64,000 bases of DNA from Gimesia alba (GCF_007744675.1 NZ_CP036269.1:5435546-5499545), one strand, 5' to 3'; shown: positions 1 to 9,412, numbered from the stretch's first letter. Notes: generated from the letters alone by a model not told the origin. A program made the numbers and translations.

Positions 1-28
1 ACGTCCTTCCCAACGAAATGACTCTGAA

Positions 29-1345
29 ATGACTCCGGAAGACTCGGTTACTTATTTCAGTAAGCAGATTCAGAAGAATCCCAGGGACACCGCCGCCTAC
101 TTGGCACGCTCCACAGCCTTTTACCATCTGGAACAGTTCGATCTGGCAATCGCAGACTGTGATACTGTGACTCAGCTTGAACCCCAAAACCACTTTGCTT
201 ACTTTAATCGTGGTGCTGTTTATGCACTACATAAGGAATTCGAAAAAGCAATCGTTGAATTGACTCATTGTCTGGAATTGAAACCGGACCTGGCAGATGC
301 GCTGTTCAATCGGGCGTATTCCTATTCCAGTATCGGAAATATTGACTCCGCATTGAGCGACTTCAACCGTCTGGTAGAACTTGGCCCTCATAACCCTCAA
401 CACTATCACACACGTGGTCACTTCTTATTACAACTTCAGAAGTATCCCGAAGCGGCTCAGGATTATACTCTCGCGATCCAATATGCCCCCCAGGAATGGG
501 AATACTATTTCAATCGTGGTTGTGCCTATTCGAAACAAGGGAAATTAAAGGCTGCCCGGTCGGATTTTGAACGGGCGCTCGAATTAAACCCTTTTGATGA
601 AACCATCCGCCTTAACCCTGAAGACATGGAGAGTTATCAACAACGGGGAAATCTCTATTTCTGTGCCGAACAGTATCAAAACGCATTAGACGACTTCATT
701 CAGATACCAGAGCCTTCCACTGAGCTTCAGGTCTTAATAGGGTACTGCTACCTCAGATCAGATGACGTTGAGAAAGCAAAGTCAATCTTTCGGGAAGCCC
801 TGGAACAAAACGTGTATGGCGAGGCGATCAATCTGAATTCTGCTGATTCGACCCTCTTTCTGGATCGAGCATATCTCTTACTGAATCTGGATGAATTTGA
901 GCGAGCCATAGAAGACCTGACGCATGCCATGAATCTGGGTGAACAGTCTGCAGAACTGCTAGCAGCCCGGGGAACTGCCTACTATGAACTACATCATTTT
1001 CAAAAAGCGAAACTCGATTTCGAAGCAGCCATTCAGCAAGCCCCGGAATTCCACCCTGGCTATAACGGTCTCGCCTGGATGATGGCAACCTGCCCTGATC
1101 CAGAATTTCGCGACGCAAGACAATCACTGGGTCTGGCACGAAAGAACCTGGAATTGCATCCGGAACCGGAATGGAGTGATCTAGGCACTCTCGCTGCCGC
1201 CCTGGCAGCCACGGGCGATTTTGAAGAAGCAATCCGCATGGGGAAAGAATCGCTGAGTCTCGCCCCAAAACACGAACAAGCGGAATGCGAAACTAGGCTT
1301 GAGTGTTACGAACGTCATGAAGTTTATATCGACACCACTGAATAA
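29..1345 (+). CDS. TPR-repeat protein
   Basis: 438 aa made almost entirely of tetratricopeptide repeats: recurring A-x-x-x-F/Y-x-x-A-x-x-D-x-x-x-A-x-x-L-x-P units from about residue 5 to 200 and again from about 270 to 410. The C-terminal unit has a NGLAWMMATCPDPEFRD stretch of a kind common in planctomycete TPR proteins. TPRs are protein-interaction scaffolds; no catalytic domain, signal peptide or membrane segment is seen, so a cytoplasmic partner-binding role is inferred. The frame is open upstream to the left edge of the window, so the gene may start before base 1; the ATG at 29 has no clear ribosome binding site. Convergent with the AAA ATPase gene that follows. Confidence 0.8.
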   Translation: MTPEDSVTYFSKQIQKNPRDTAAYLARSTAFYHLEQFDLAIADCDTVTQLEPQNHFAYFNRGAVYALHKEFEKAIVELTHCLELKPDLADALFNRAYSYSSIGNIDSALSDFNRLVELGPHNPQHYHTRGHFLLQLQKYPEAAQDYTLAIQYAPQEWEYYFNRGCAYSKQGKLKAARSDFERALELNPFDETIRLNPEDMESYQQRGNLYFCAEQYQNALDDFIQIPEPSTELQVLIGYCYLRSDDVEKAKSIFREALEQNVYGEAINLNSADSTLFLDRAYLLLNLDEFERAIEDLTHAMNLGEQSAELLAARGTAYYELHHFQKAKLDFEAAIQQAPEFHPGYNGLAWMMATCPDPEFRDARQSLGLARKNLELHPEPEWSDLGTLAAALAATGDFEEAIRMGKESLSLAPKHEQAECETRLECYERHEVYIDTTE

Positions 1346-1478
1346 CCTTTGCAATCTTGAAGAAAGCGGAATCTATGAAGTCGAGACCAAAGCAAAAAAC
1401 AGGCGGTGCTGAAACTGATGCGGTCACTCCGCAGACGTGGCTGTTGAGAAACTGTCACTGAAGTCTGTCTGACAAAAC

Positions 1479-2921
1479 TCACAAAGTATAATCCGAATTG
1501 GCAATATCAGTCGCTCCGAGCAGTTTCAGATTTAATGAACCGCCGGTAACCAGCATTTCGTCGAGTGCATTGGTGACGTCTTCGATAGAGACTTCACCGG
1601 TGCCGTCTCGCTCGACATGAAACTGAACGGCACGTCGCATGAGTTCCTTGATGAATGCGGCGGAGACACCTTCGGTACGTCGCAGAATTTCCTCGATCAC
1701 CACATCTTTGACAATGACTCCCTCCGAGTAGAGCTGAATCAACTTACGGCGTCCATTGATATCTGGCAGAGGAAATTCGATTGCCTGATCAACGCGTCCA
1801 GGACGGGAGGCCAGGGCGGCTTCCAGCGTTTCCGGTCGATTTGTCGTGAGAATAAACAGAATATCAGAATCGGGTTTCAAGCCGTCCATTTCATTGAGTA
1901 GTTTATTGAGCAGGACTTCTTCGCAGGCACTGTTCATGTCTCTGCGATTGCGGGCAATCAGATCGACATCTTCGAGAACCACAATACTGGGCTGCAGTAA
2001 GCGGGCCAGCGTCATATATTCATCTAACATGCCAACTTGTTCTGCGGAGATGAGCAGCGTGGTATGTTCCTGCAGTGCATGAGACAGAAAGTGGATCGTA
2101 TGTGTTTTTCCCGTCCCCGGCGGACCATAGAACAGAATGCCCTTTTTCGTCGATTGTTTAAACTGGGCTAATCGCTCGCGCTGTTGCACGAAATGGATCA
2201 CATTGCGTTCCAGAAGTTCAAGAGTTTTTTCTGGCAAAATCACCTGATCACGGGGAACGTCCCGTAGTTGATGCACGGCGATTCCTTTCGACTCTCCGGA
2301 ATAGGAATGTTTCTGCTTCTCAAGTGAGAGGACTTTCCCCCGATAGGATTTCGCCTGCTGAATCGATTGTTCCAGATGTTTGAAAAAATCCTGAGTGATT
2401 CTGGTCCCTTCAGGAGTATTAGGAGCCCCGACATGCAGCTCAACGCCTGTAATCTGGCCAAAATTGTTGGCGGGTGTCAGGAAGGCGACAAAATTAATCC
2501 CCTCTTTTTCCAATAACCAGAGCCCCGTCTTCAGGACACGTACAGGTTGCTCTGCTCCAATATTGACTTCTTCAAAGGAGGGAGGCGTCGTGACGATGGG
2601 ATTATGTTTGTTCTGGATAATGCAACTCGACAGGGTGACTCCCTGATGATCGAACCCACTACGTACTCCGCAAAAATGCTTGATCTCTTTTTTGTCACTC
2701 AATAACTGATCAATGGCAATCTGCAGATCGGCCCGAACGCGCAGGGGAAACGTTCTTTCCGTGATCGTAATCTCGCTGGTAGGGAGCGGGTAAAAATGTT
2801 CCTTGATCAAAGGAGCAACAGAATGATTCCGAACCGATATCCGCCTGATCCAAGACAAGGCAACAATAATCAATACCGCACCAATCACCACTTCAATCAG
2901 TATGATTTCAGGTAACGTCAT
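1479..2921 (-). CDS. membrane-anchored AAA ATPase
   Basis: 480 aa. An N-terminal hydrophobic helix (about residues 5-25) is followed by a region of unknown fold (30-220) and a classical AAA module: Walker A GPPGTGKT (about 270), Walker B IVVLEDVDLI (about 315), and a second region of homology with NRPETLEAALASRPGRVD (about 365), including the arginine-finger area. The module resembles FtsH and proteasomal AAA ATPases, but the downstream HEXXH metalloprotease domain of FtsH is absent, so this is an ATPase without its own protease. Substrate unknown; remodelling of membrane or membrane-proximal proteins is inferred. The start is ATG with GGAAAAAGAAATG just upstream. Confidence 0.85.
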   Translation of the reverse strand: MTLPEIILIEVVIGAVLIIVALSWIRRISVRNHSVAPLIKEHFYPLPTSEITITERTFPLRVRADLQIAIDQLLSDKKEIKHFCGVRSGFDHQGVTLSSCIIQNKHNPIVTTPPSFEEVNIGAEQPVRVLKTGLWLLEKEGINFVAFLTPANNFGQITGVELHVGAPNTPEGTRITQDFFKHLEQSIQQAKSYRGKVLSLEKQKHSYSGESKGIAVHQLRDVPRDQVILPEKTLELLERNVIHFVQQRERLAQFKQSTKKGILFYGPPGTGKTHTIHFLSHALQEHTTLLISAEQVGMLDEYMTLARLLQPSIVVLEDVDLIARNRRDMNSACEEVLLNKLLNEMDGLKPDSDILFILTTNRPETLEAALASRPGRVDQAIEFPLPDINGRRKLIQLYSEGVIVKDVVIEEILRRTEGVSAAFIKELMRRAVQFHVERDGTGEVSIEDVTNALDEMLVTGGSLNLKLLGATDIANSDYTL

Positions 2922-3172
2922 TTCTTTTTCCTATGGGGAAGCGATGGAATTCACAGAGATATCTTGAACCAGTTGAATCGAGCGACTTTCAAATGTATAA
3001 CCTGAATCAATCATGATAACAACAAGTAAGTTTCATGTTGAACTAATATTATGATTTAGATCGAATCGAAAAGGATTGCGAGAATTTGCAAACCAAATCG
3101 CGTTTCGATAGTTGAGGAATTCCAGACTGGTTGCTGGCATAACAGAAATATCAACAAGGATGTGACGATAGC

Positions 3173-3862
3173 ATGAGCGACAACGTATTCTCCCCCGGTC
3201 CCACGCCGGATTCCGTTAAAGCTGCCGACGGTACGATTCATACAGTTCCCGCGGGCTGGGCATTGCTGCCTCCCGGGGATGCCGGTTTGACGCGGCGGAT
3301 GAAAGCGGCCGGTGAATTTTGGATCGTGCAGGAGAAAAAAGGGCGGCGGACCTTTTCGAAAGGAGTCTGGGCACCCGCAGAGACAATCGAACGGACTCGC
3401 GCGGAACTGGATGCAGAGCGTTCGACCGACGCGTATGCGAAGAAACAGGCGGCAGCAGCACAACGCCGCGAAAAAGTTCAGGCGGAATACGTGGAGGATT
3501 TCTTTGGTTCCGTGCTGGCATTTCTGGACTTTCACCCCGCACACGCCGACTTGGCACAACAGATGGCACGCGCGATCACAAATCATGCCACGCCGGTTGG
3601 AAGCGGTACGGTAGCCCGTACAAAACGGATTCCCGTTGAACAGCGGGCGGAAGCGGCCGTGATTGCCTGGATGCGGCATCAGACGACCGCCTATGATGAA
3701 ATGGCCATTCCACGCGTCAAAGGGAAACGGCGGGAAGTGCGACGGATGCTGGCCCGGCGTTCGAAAGAGTTGCTGAACGGTTACCGCGGTCCCTCTTCGC
3801 CCTCTTCCAATTGCCCTCTGCAACGCGCCCTTGCACTACTGGAAGCCAATGGTTTACAGTGA
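3173..3862 (+). CDS. DUF2293 domain protein
   Basis: 229 aa. The C-terminal half (about residues 115-205) fits the DUF2293 pattern: a helix ending in a TTAYDEMAIPRVKGKRREVR stretch followed by an RRS-KELLNGYR helix, as in small conserved proteins of bacteria and fungi. The N-terminal half has a PAGWALLPPGDAGLTRRMKA segment followed by a basic, probably helical region. No catalytic motif, signal peptide or membrane helix is visible. The many Arg/Lys residues would suit nucleic-acid contact, but that is only inference. Function unknown. The long antisense frame opposite is a shadow of this gene. Confidence 0.75.
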   Translation: MSDNVFSPGPTPDSVKAADGTIHTVPAGWALLPPGDAGLTRRMKAAGEFWIVQEKKGRRTFSKGVWAPAETIERTRAELDAERSTDAYAKKQAAAAQRREKVQAEYVEDFFGSVLAFLDFHPAHADLAQQMARAITNHATPVGSGTVARTKRIPVEQRAEAAVIAWMRHQTTAYDEMAIPRVKGKRREVRRMLARRSKELLNGYRGPSSPSSNCPLQRALALLEANGLQ

Positions 3863-4074
3863 AGGGAGTCAGGCCGCTCTTTCTGTGCAGCATACTCATT
3901 TGAGATTGCTGCCGGTGAGCTGTGAGCTGTTTCGGGTCTAGACTGTGTCCAGTTTTACTATAGCGTCTCCATGGCCATTTGGAACGAGTATATTAGATTG
4001 AAACACGCTATGGTAAAATGTAATGCAATCTAAGTAACGTTTCTAAATTCGATTTTTCCTTACAAATGAGGATG

Positions 4075-4162
4075 AACCGGGGCTAACGCCCTTCGGCTAA
4101 TAAGTCATTCCGGTTGGGAAATCACCAAAGACCGGATCAGCCGCACGGCGTTAGCCGCGGTT
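4075..4162. repeat. inverted pair of a GGCTAACGCC repeat
   Basis: Two copies of one 26-27 base unit face each other: a plus copy at 4075-4101 (AACCGGGGCTAACGCCCTTC and on) and a minus copy at 4136-4162 reading AACCGCGGCTAACGCCGTGC on the minus strand. Together they could fold into a large hairpin just upstream of the aldolase gene. A third, isolated copy lies at 37996-38021. The rest of the 385-base spacer 3863-4247 shows no gene. Confidence 0.75.
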
Positions 4163-4247
4163 AAAACCGGCCTGGGTTAGATTGCGGTCCTGGGAATTAC
4201 ATTCAAAACTAATAAATCAACACTACCTGGCAAGGGGAGCAGTACAG

Positions 4248-5276
4248 ATGAGTCAAAAACAACTGATCGAGACAGCCTACGCGATGGTGGCAGACGACAA
4301 AGGCCTGCTGGCGATGGATGAGAGCATGCCCACCTGCCACAAGCGATTCGCAAAGCTCGGAATTCCCCAGACTGAAGAGTATCGGCGGGCTTACCGGGAA
4401 CTGATTGTGACCACGCCCGGACTGAATGAATCGATCAGCGGTGCAATTCTGTTTGATGAAACGATCCGCCAAAAGACAGAAGACGGTACCCCTTTCGTTC
4501 AGGTTTTGCAAGAAGTGGGCATCATCCCCGGTATCAAAGTCGACAAGAGTACGAAACCTCTCGCCAACCATCCGGGCGAAAAGATCACCGAAGGTCTGGA
4601 CGGCCTGCGTGAGCGGCTGGAAGAATACGTGCAACTGGGAGCCCGATTCGCAAAATGGCGGGCGGTGATTACAATTGGGGACGGGATTCCCAATCAAGGC
4701 TGCCTCGATGCGAACGCCCATCTTTTAGCACGCTATGCCGCCCTGTGTCAGGAAGCAGGACTGGTCCCGATTGTGGAACCCGAAGTGTTGATGGACGGAG
4801 CACACTCGCTGCAACGCTGTTACGATGTGACCGAGCAGACGCTACGCATGGTCTTCGCACAGTTGGCGGCCCAACGCGTATTGCTGGAAGGGATGATCCT
4901 GAAACCAAATATGGTTGTGCCGGGGCTGGAATGTCCCAAGCAAAATTCGGTCGATGATGTTGCAGATGCAACGGTCACCTGTTTCCGGCGCACCGTGCCC
5001 GCAGCGGTTCCCGGCGTGGCCTTTTTATCCGGCGGTCAATCGAGTGAGCTCGCTTCAGAACGGCTGAATGCGATGAACGTGAAATACAAATCACGGGTTC
5101 CCTGGGCGATGGCGTACTCGTTCGCACGGGCCATTCAGCAACCGGGCATGAGCATCTGGGCGGGAGACCCTGCGAATGTGGAAGCAGCTCAGAAATCGAT
5201 CGCACATCGCGCCAAATGCAATCGCGATGCCCGCCGGGGTGAATATAGTGCCGCGATGGAAGAGGCTTCGGCCTGA
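4248..5276 (+). CDS. fructose-bisphosphate aldolase, class I
   Basis: 342 aa from the ATG at 4248, chosen because AAGGGGAG sits 8 bases upstream and because the family starts at MSQKQLIETAYAMVADDKG. Class I aldolases cleave fructose 1,6-bisphosphate to DHAP and glyceraldehyde 3-phosphate through a Schiff base, in the cytoplasm. The Schiff-base lysine lies in LEGMILKPNMVVPG, the second active-site lysine in FAKWRAV, and GLLAMDES near the N-terminus is the expected substrate-binding segment. Length is normal for the eukaryote-like class I family. It stands alone, with a small DUF1653 gene 40 bases downstream. Confidence 0.95.
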   Translation: MSQKQLIETAYAMVADDKGLLAMDESMPTCHKRFAKLGIPQTEEYRRAYRELIVTTPGLNESISGAILFDETIRQKTEDGTPFVQVLQEVGIIPGIKVDKSTKPLANHPGEKITEGLDGLRERLEEYVQLGARFAKWRAVITIGDGIPNQGCLDANAHLLARYAALCQEAGLVPIVEPEVLMDGAHSLQRCYDVTEQTLRMVFAQLAAQRVLLEGMILKPNMVVPGLECPKQNSVDDVADATVTCFRRTVPAAVPGVAFLSGGQSSELASERLNAMNVKYKSRVPWAMAYSFARAIQQPGMSIWAGDPANVEAAQKSIAHRAKCNRDARRGEYSAAMEEASA

Positions 5277-5316
5277 CGGCACAGACTGAGGAATTCAGTA
5301 GCAGAGATTTAACAAC

Positions 5317-5526
5317 ATGAAAACAGGCCGCTATCGTCATTACAAAGGGAACGACTATCTCGTCATCGGAGTTGCCCGTCACAGTGAAACAGAAGAAGAG
5401 ATGGTGGTCTATAGTCCTGATTATGGCCAGAAAGGACTCTGGGTCCGCCCCAAAACCATGTTTCTGGAAACGGTCGAAGTCGACGGACATGAGGTACCCC
5501 GATTTCAATATATCGGCCCTGAATAA
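5317..5526 (+). CDS. DUF1653 small protein
   Basis: 69 aa. Fits the DUF1653 family: GRYRHYKGNDYLVIGVARHS at the start, a central EEMVVYSPDYG strand, and a LWVRPKTMFLETVEVDG ending. These are small soluble all-beta proteins without an assigned reaction. It lies 40 bases after the aldolase gene on the same strand and may be co-transcribed, though a functional link is not evident. Confidence 0.85.
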   Translation: MKTGRYRHYKGNDYLVIGVARHSETEEEMVVYSPDYGQKGLWVRPKTMFLETVEVDGHEVPRFQYIGPE

Positions 5527-5541
5527 ACGGGACCGTTCCCC

Positions 5542-5736
5542 TTATTCATCTTCTACTTCTGCCCAAATCCGCACGCCTCCATCGGGATTGACGTGCACGT
5601 GAATCACATTCGGATGACAGCAGACAGGACAGTCCTCGACATATTCCTGTTCGGTCCCTTCCGTCAGATCAACGGGAATGACGATTTCTTCTCCACAAGC
5701 GTCACAGAGATAAGTGGCTTCATCCTGCATTCGCAT
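5542..5736 (-). CDS. CPXCG-motif cysteine-rich small protein
   Basis: 64 aa with two CxxC pairs, CDACGEE near residue 11 and CPVC near residue 37, matching the small CPXCG zinc-ribbon-like proteins found across bacteria. Acidic, with no signal peptide. Four cysteines in two CxxC knuckles suggest one bound Zn ion. Function unknown. Convergent with the DUF1653 gene, whose stop lies 16 bases away. Confidence 0.8.
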   Translation of the reverse strand: MRMQDEATYLCDACGEEIVIPVDLTEGTEQEYVEDCPVCCHPNVIHVHVNPDGGVRIWAEVEDE

Positions 5737-5772
5737 TGCCTCCCACTAGAAGAATTTCATATCAATCGAAAT

Positions 5773-6924
5773 TTAATACTTTAAAACGTGTGGATTGAGC
5801 CAGACTGCATGGGCGCCTGTTGATTTGCCAGGGCACTCTACTCGTAGCTCCAATTTATTCACATCTTTTACTGACACAGAACAGTATTGAACATCACCTC
5901 GTGCGCGAACCGGCACAGATTTCCATAGTAAATTACCATCCCCGATCACCGAGAAATAAACGGTTCCGGTAAAATTATAAGTACTGTCTCTGAGTGCAAC
6001 GCCAGTGACGAACGTTTTGTATTGACCATCCAACTCATAACGCACTCTGGCTGCACCGTTAGTAGGAGGATGTAGTCCCAGGCCATTCGGAAACTCCATC
6101 TCGTTGACGGTAAATCGTCCTTTACCACTTCCGCAATCACCATCCTTCCCCAGAGGCCAGGGGCCCTTGATCACATCCTGTTCCGGCATGTGATTCAGAT
6201 ATCGGATCGGTAATTCGGACATCATGTTACTAATCCGGGCTCGATCCGTTCCGAGCGTCCGACTCCACGCCCGTTGATACAACTCATAACTATGTGACAC
6301 CAACTGCTGTTTCTCCAAGCCTGACTCTTTTTCGGCTAGTTGTGACCAGCCAGCGGCAAGTGTCAAAAGAGAACGTTCGTCTTTTGGATTGGAAAGTTCC
6401 TTTTGAGCCAATGTCCGGTAAGCTACATCATCACCTTTACTGAGCCAGAAAAGTCCTTTTCGCCAGTCATGTTGTCTCAACGCAAGAAATCTACCGAAGT
6501 GAAAAGCCGATTGTGAGTCGTTCGGATTTTTTTCAAGCTTCTGCTGATATTTTTCGACTTTCCGATATTCGCGAAGTAATGCGGAACTGTGTTGCTTCAA
6601 TCCATTGGCTACGACGAAAGCATGGTTATTCCCGGATCTTTTAGCGGTATTTACAGCAAAAGCGGCGAATTTGAGAGCTGCAGAATAGTCACCTGCCTGA
6701 ATCGCCTGCTCACAGACTTCGATGATATCGAATGCCACTTCTTTTAAATATTGCTTCGAAGGCGCCTTCTGGGATTCCAGCAAGAGCTCCTTGTAGCGAA
6801 CTGTAAAATCGATTTTCTGATCCGACGGCCCGGCTGCCAGCATCTGAATTTGTACCAGAAAACCGAACGTGAATAACACGGCCAGAAGAACGCGCGTCCC
6901 AGTTAGATTTTCTTTCGACAACAT
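5773..6924 (-). CDS. exported NPCBM/NEW2-domain protein
   Basis: 383 aa. An N-terminal hydrophobic stretch (residues 12-30, ending LAAG) looks like a signal peptide. Residues 35-250 are helical with TPR-like character (AIQAGDYSAALKFAAFAVNT, NPNDSQSAFHFGRFLALR). The last 110 residues form an NPCBM-like beta-sandwich: FPNGLGLHPPTNGAARVRYEL, then KTFVTGVALRD and a VYFSVIGDGNLLW segment. NPCBM domains bind galactose-type sugars in glycosidases and are abundant in planctomycetes as stand-alone exported proteins. A periplasmic or surface carbohydrate-binding role is inferred; no catalytic domain is present. Confidence 0.8.
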   Translation of the reverse strand: MLSKENLTGTRVLLAVLFTFGFLVQIQMLAAGPSDQKIDFTVRYKELLLESQKAPSKQYLKEVAFDIIEVCEQAIQAGDYSAALKFAAFAVNTAKRSGNNHAFVVANGLKQHSSALLREYRKVEKYQQKLEKNPNDSQSAFHFGRFLALRQHDWRKGLFWLSKGDDVAYRTLAQKELSNPKDERSLLTLAAGWSQLAEKESGLEKQQLVSHSYELYQRAWSRTLGTDRARISNMMSELPIRYLNHMPEQDVIKGPWPLGKDGDCGSGKGRFTVNEMEFPNGLGLHPPTNGAARVRYELDGQYKTFVTGVALRDSTYNFTGTVYFSVIGDGNLLWKSVPVRARGDVQYCSVSVKDVNKLELRVECPGKSTGAHAVWLNPHVLKY

Positions 6925-7086
6925 TTTCTGTCCTTGTTAAGAATCTTCCATTCCTTACACTTCGATTTCAACAAGGCCCATTCTACCATATTCACTTGGA
7001 CACTGGTAGGATAAGATTTACTCAAAAAAATATACTTCGATTTCAACCAGTCGACTTTTCATTCATATTCAATCGAGAGAAACACA

Positions 7087-8094
7087 ATGATTCTGCGGGT
7101 CATGCAAATCTTCATTCCGGATAGCGACCATGAGAACCTGGATGATCTGTTGGAAGGGCGTGAAATTCTTGGCCGCTGGAGGGATACGGACTCCGGTCAA
7201 ATTGTACTGCACCTGCTGGTTCCTGCCGAGGAAACAGAGCCGATTATGGATCGGTTTGAACAGGCATACGGAGACACGAAAGGTTTTCACGTGCTCCTGT
7301 TTCCGGTGGAAGCTGTGTTGCCCCGCTTGAAACCGGAGCCAGATGAAGAAGAAGAGGAAGCAGACAAACCGAAAGAGAAGAATAACGGCAAGGAACGCAT
7401 CAGCCGCGAGGAACTCTATTCGAATGTCAGCGAGGGGCTGGGTGTCACCCGGGTCTTTATGGGGCTGGTCATGCTCTCGGTCGTTGTGGCAGGCGTGGGA
7501 TTGCTGCGGGATGATGTCGCCGTGATTATCGGAGCGATGGTGATCGCGCCGCTTTTGGGGCCGAATGTGGCGATGTCGCTGGCAGTGACCTTAGGCGATT
7601 TCGACCTGCTGCGCAGCGCGTTGAAAACCAATATTGCCGGTTCGGGTTCCGCATTTTTATTATCGATCTTAGGTGGATTCCTCTTCGTGGTTGATCCTGA
7701 AATCCCCTCGATTGCCTCTCGGACCCAGGTTGATCTTGGGGATATCCTGCTGGCATTGGCTGCGGGTTGCGCCGGAACGCTGGCGTTCACGCAAGGCCTC
7801 TCGGGAGCAGTGATCGGCGTGATGGTGGCTGTCGCGCTGGTACCGCCGCTGGTCGCATGCGGCATGCTGCTCGGAAATGGTTCGTTTGCATTAGCCGGAG
7901 GAGCGTTTCTGCTGACTGTAACGAACCTGATCTGCATCAATCTGGCCGGCGTCGCAACATTTCTGCTGCAGGGAGTTCGACCTCGCAGCTGGTGGGAAGT
8001 CGAACGGGCGCGAAAAGCCACGATTCAGTCGATGCTGATCTGGATCGTCCTCTTGCTGATTCTGGGACTGGTACTCTGGCTGAACCATGATTGA
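7087..8094 (+). CDS. DUF389 / TIGR00341 membrane protein
   Basis: 335 aa. An N-terminal soluble domain (1-80), a very acidic linker at about 88-100 (DEEEEEADKPKEKNNGK), then about six membrane helices from residue 118 on. The SEGLGVTRVFMGLVMLSVVV start of the membrane part and the IIGAMVIAPLLGPNVAMSLA motif are characteristic of the TIGR00341/DUF389 family. Function is not established. Its ATG at 7087 is preceded by GAGAGAAACACA. Confidence 0.9.
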   Translation: MILRVMQIFIPDSDHENLDDLLEGREILGRWRDTDSGQIVLHLLVPAEETEPIMDRFEQAYGDTKGFHVLLFPVEAVLPRLKPEPDEEEEEADKPKEKNNGKERISREELYSNVSEGLGVTRVFMGLVMLSVVVAGVGLLRDDVAVIIGAMVIAPLLGPNVAMSLAVTLGDFDLLRSALKTNIAGSGSAFLLSILGGFLFVVDPEIPSIASRTQVDLGDILLALAAGCAGTLAFTQGLSGAVIGVMVAVALVPPLVACGMLLGNGSFALAGGAFLLTVTNLICINLAGVATFLLQGVRPRSWWEVERARKATIQSMLIWIVLLLILGLVLWLNHD

Positions 8095-8260
8095 ATCATT
8101 GAGAAGTCGGACACCAGTTAGCACTGGTTCTTTCTAAACTCTGGGAATGCTGTTAAGATACTCCACAACCTCTCTGTTCGAGCTTGACTTTACACGCAGC
8201 AAAATGGCCGTGGAACTGACAGAGAGTTCAATTTAATCCCCCCTCGCGGAGCATCGCCAA

Positions 8261-8485
8261 ATGGCTAAAAATAAACAGCAGAAGAAGAAAGATCGAGAAA
8301 AACGGGTCGCTAAGAAAAAGCACCTGGAGGACATGAAAAAAAAGTCACAGGAGAAAACCGAGCAGGAATCCCAAAAATCGATTCCGGCACGTTCTAAAAT
8401 CATGCAGTCGGCGGTCCCTAAAATAAATAACGCAGTGAATGCGAATAAGAAAAGCACGTTTACCCAGCGACGAACGGGTGGCTAA
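8261..8485 (+). CDS. small lysine-rich protein
   Basis: 74 aa, about one third lysine plus arginine (KNKQQKKKDREKRVAKKKHL). Low complexity, probably helical or disordered, highly basic. CGGAGCAT precedes the ATG. No recognisable domain. A nucleic-acid-associated or ribosome-associated role would fit the charge but is a guess. The antisense frame of equal length is a shadow. Confidence 0.5.
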   Translation: MAKNKQQKKKDREKRVAKKKHLEDMKKKSQEKTEQESQKSIPARSKIMQSAVPKINNAVNANKKSTFTQRRTGG

Positions 8486-8541
8486 TCTAAGCGTGACTTC
8501 CGTCAGTGGTTCTCAAGAAGTCTTTTAAAAGGGCCAGTACG

Positions 8542-9003
8542 ATGAAGTTGATTACCAAATCATTGAAATCAAAAGCTTCTTCCGCCGTGATCCTGATCCG
8601 GTTACTGGTGGGACTGGTGTTTCTCTCGGAAGGGATTCAGAAGTTTCTGTATCCTGAGATTCGTGGCGCCGGTCGATTTGTGAAGATCGGTTTACCGGAA
8701 CCGGAGTTCCTCTCCTATTTCGTTGCCAGTTTTGAAATCGTGTGTGGCGTGCTGATTGTACTGGGACTGTTAACACGGCTGGCAGTGCTGCCGACGATTA
8801 CGATCATGCTGGTCGCGATTTTCTCGACCAAAATCCCCATGCTGTCGGAAGAAGGGTTCTGGCACATGGCGCACGCTGCCCGCACTGACTTTTCAATGTT
8901 GCTGGGCTCGCTGTATCTGTTGATTGTGGGAGCCGGGCCACTCTCGATTGACGCCATCCTGTCATGGAAGAAAAAGCCCAAAAAGCAATCTGCCGATGCG
9001 TGA
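8542..9003 (+). CDS. DoxX-family membrane protein
   Basis: 153 aa with about four membrane helices; RLLVGLVFLSEGIQKFLYPE, then FEIVCGVLIVLGLLTRLAVL and a final helix SMLLGSLYLLIVGAGPLSID, the standard DoxX arrangement. DoxX proteins are small inner-membrane proteins linked to redox or quinone chemistry; the exact reaction is unclear here. ATG at 8542 was chosen over an upstream GTG at 8506 because it begins just before the first conserved helix. Its end overlaps the next gene by 8 bases, so the two are probably translated together. Confidence 0.85.
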   Translation: MKLITKSLKSKASSAVILIRLLVGLVFLSEGIQKFLYPEIRGAGRFVKIGLPEPEFLSYFVASFEIVCGVLIVLGLLTRLAVLPTITIMLVAIFSTKIPMLSEEGFWHMAHAARTDFSMLLGSLYLLIVGAGPLSIDAILSWKKKPKKQSADA

Positions 9004-9412
9004 AGTATTTTCTCAACTGTTATGGATCGGCAATGCGCGGGACGCCCGCGATGTGCAAGGAGTACTGGACCTCGGCATTGCCGCCGTCATCGACCTGGCG
9101 CTGGAAGAACCACCGATCACGTTTCCGCGAGAGATTGTCTACTGCCGTCTGCCTTTGATTGACGGAGACGAAAACAATCCCGCGATTCTGGAATCGGCGA
9201 TTGAGACAACAACGCGGTTCGTTCAATCCGAAGTGCCCACTTTGGTCGCCTGCAGTGGGGGCATGAGCCGTTCCCCGGCCATCGCTGCCGCCGCGATGTC
9301 CCGCATCAATCAGACCCGTTTCGCTGACATCATAAAACAGATCGCCGCCGACGGTCCCTGTGATGTGGCCCCCGGTTTGTGGAATGCGATTCAAGCGCTG
9401 CTGGAACCGTAA
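8996..9412 (+). CDS. dual-specificity-phosphatase-like protein
   Basis: 138 aa from the ATG at 8996, which overlaps the end of the DoxX gene. The fold signature is that of cysteine phosphatases: LLWIGNARDARD near the start, a GIAAVIDLA strand, and the P-loop CSGGMSRS (a CX5R loop) near residue 88. The residue before the catalytic Cys is Ala (VAC) where most family members have His, which normally tunes the cysteine pKa. Cytoplasmic; substrate unknown. Translational coupling with DoxX suggests joint expression, not necessarily joint function. Confidence 0.75.
   Translation: MREVFSQLLWIGNARDARDVQGVLDLGIAAVIDLALEEPPITFPREIVYCRLPLIDGDENNPAILESAIETTTRFVQSEVPTLVACSGGMSRSPAIAAAAMSRINQTRFADIIKQIAADGPCDVAPGLWNAIQALLEP

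Noticed and set aside
3056-3823. 255-codon minus-strand frame over the DUF2293 gene
   Set aside because: Cys/Arg/Phe-rich composition typical of shadows; the plus-strand protein has family motifs.
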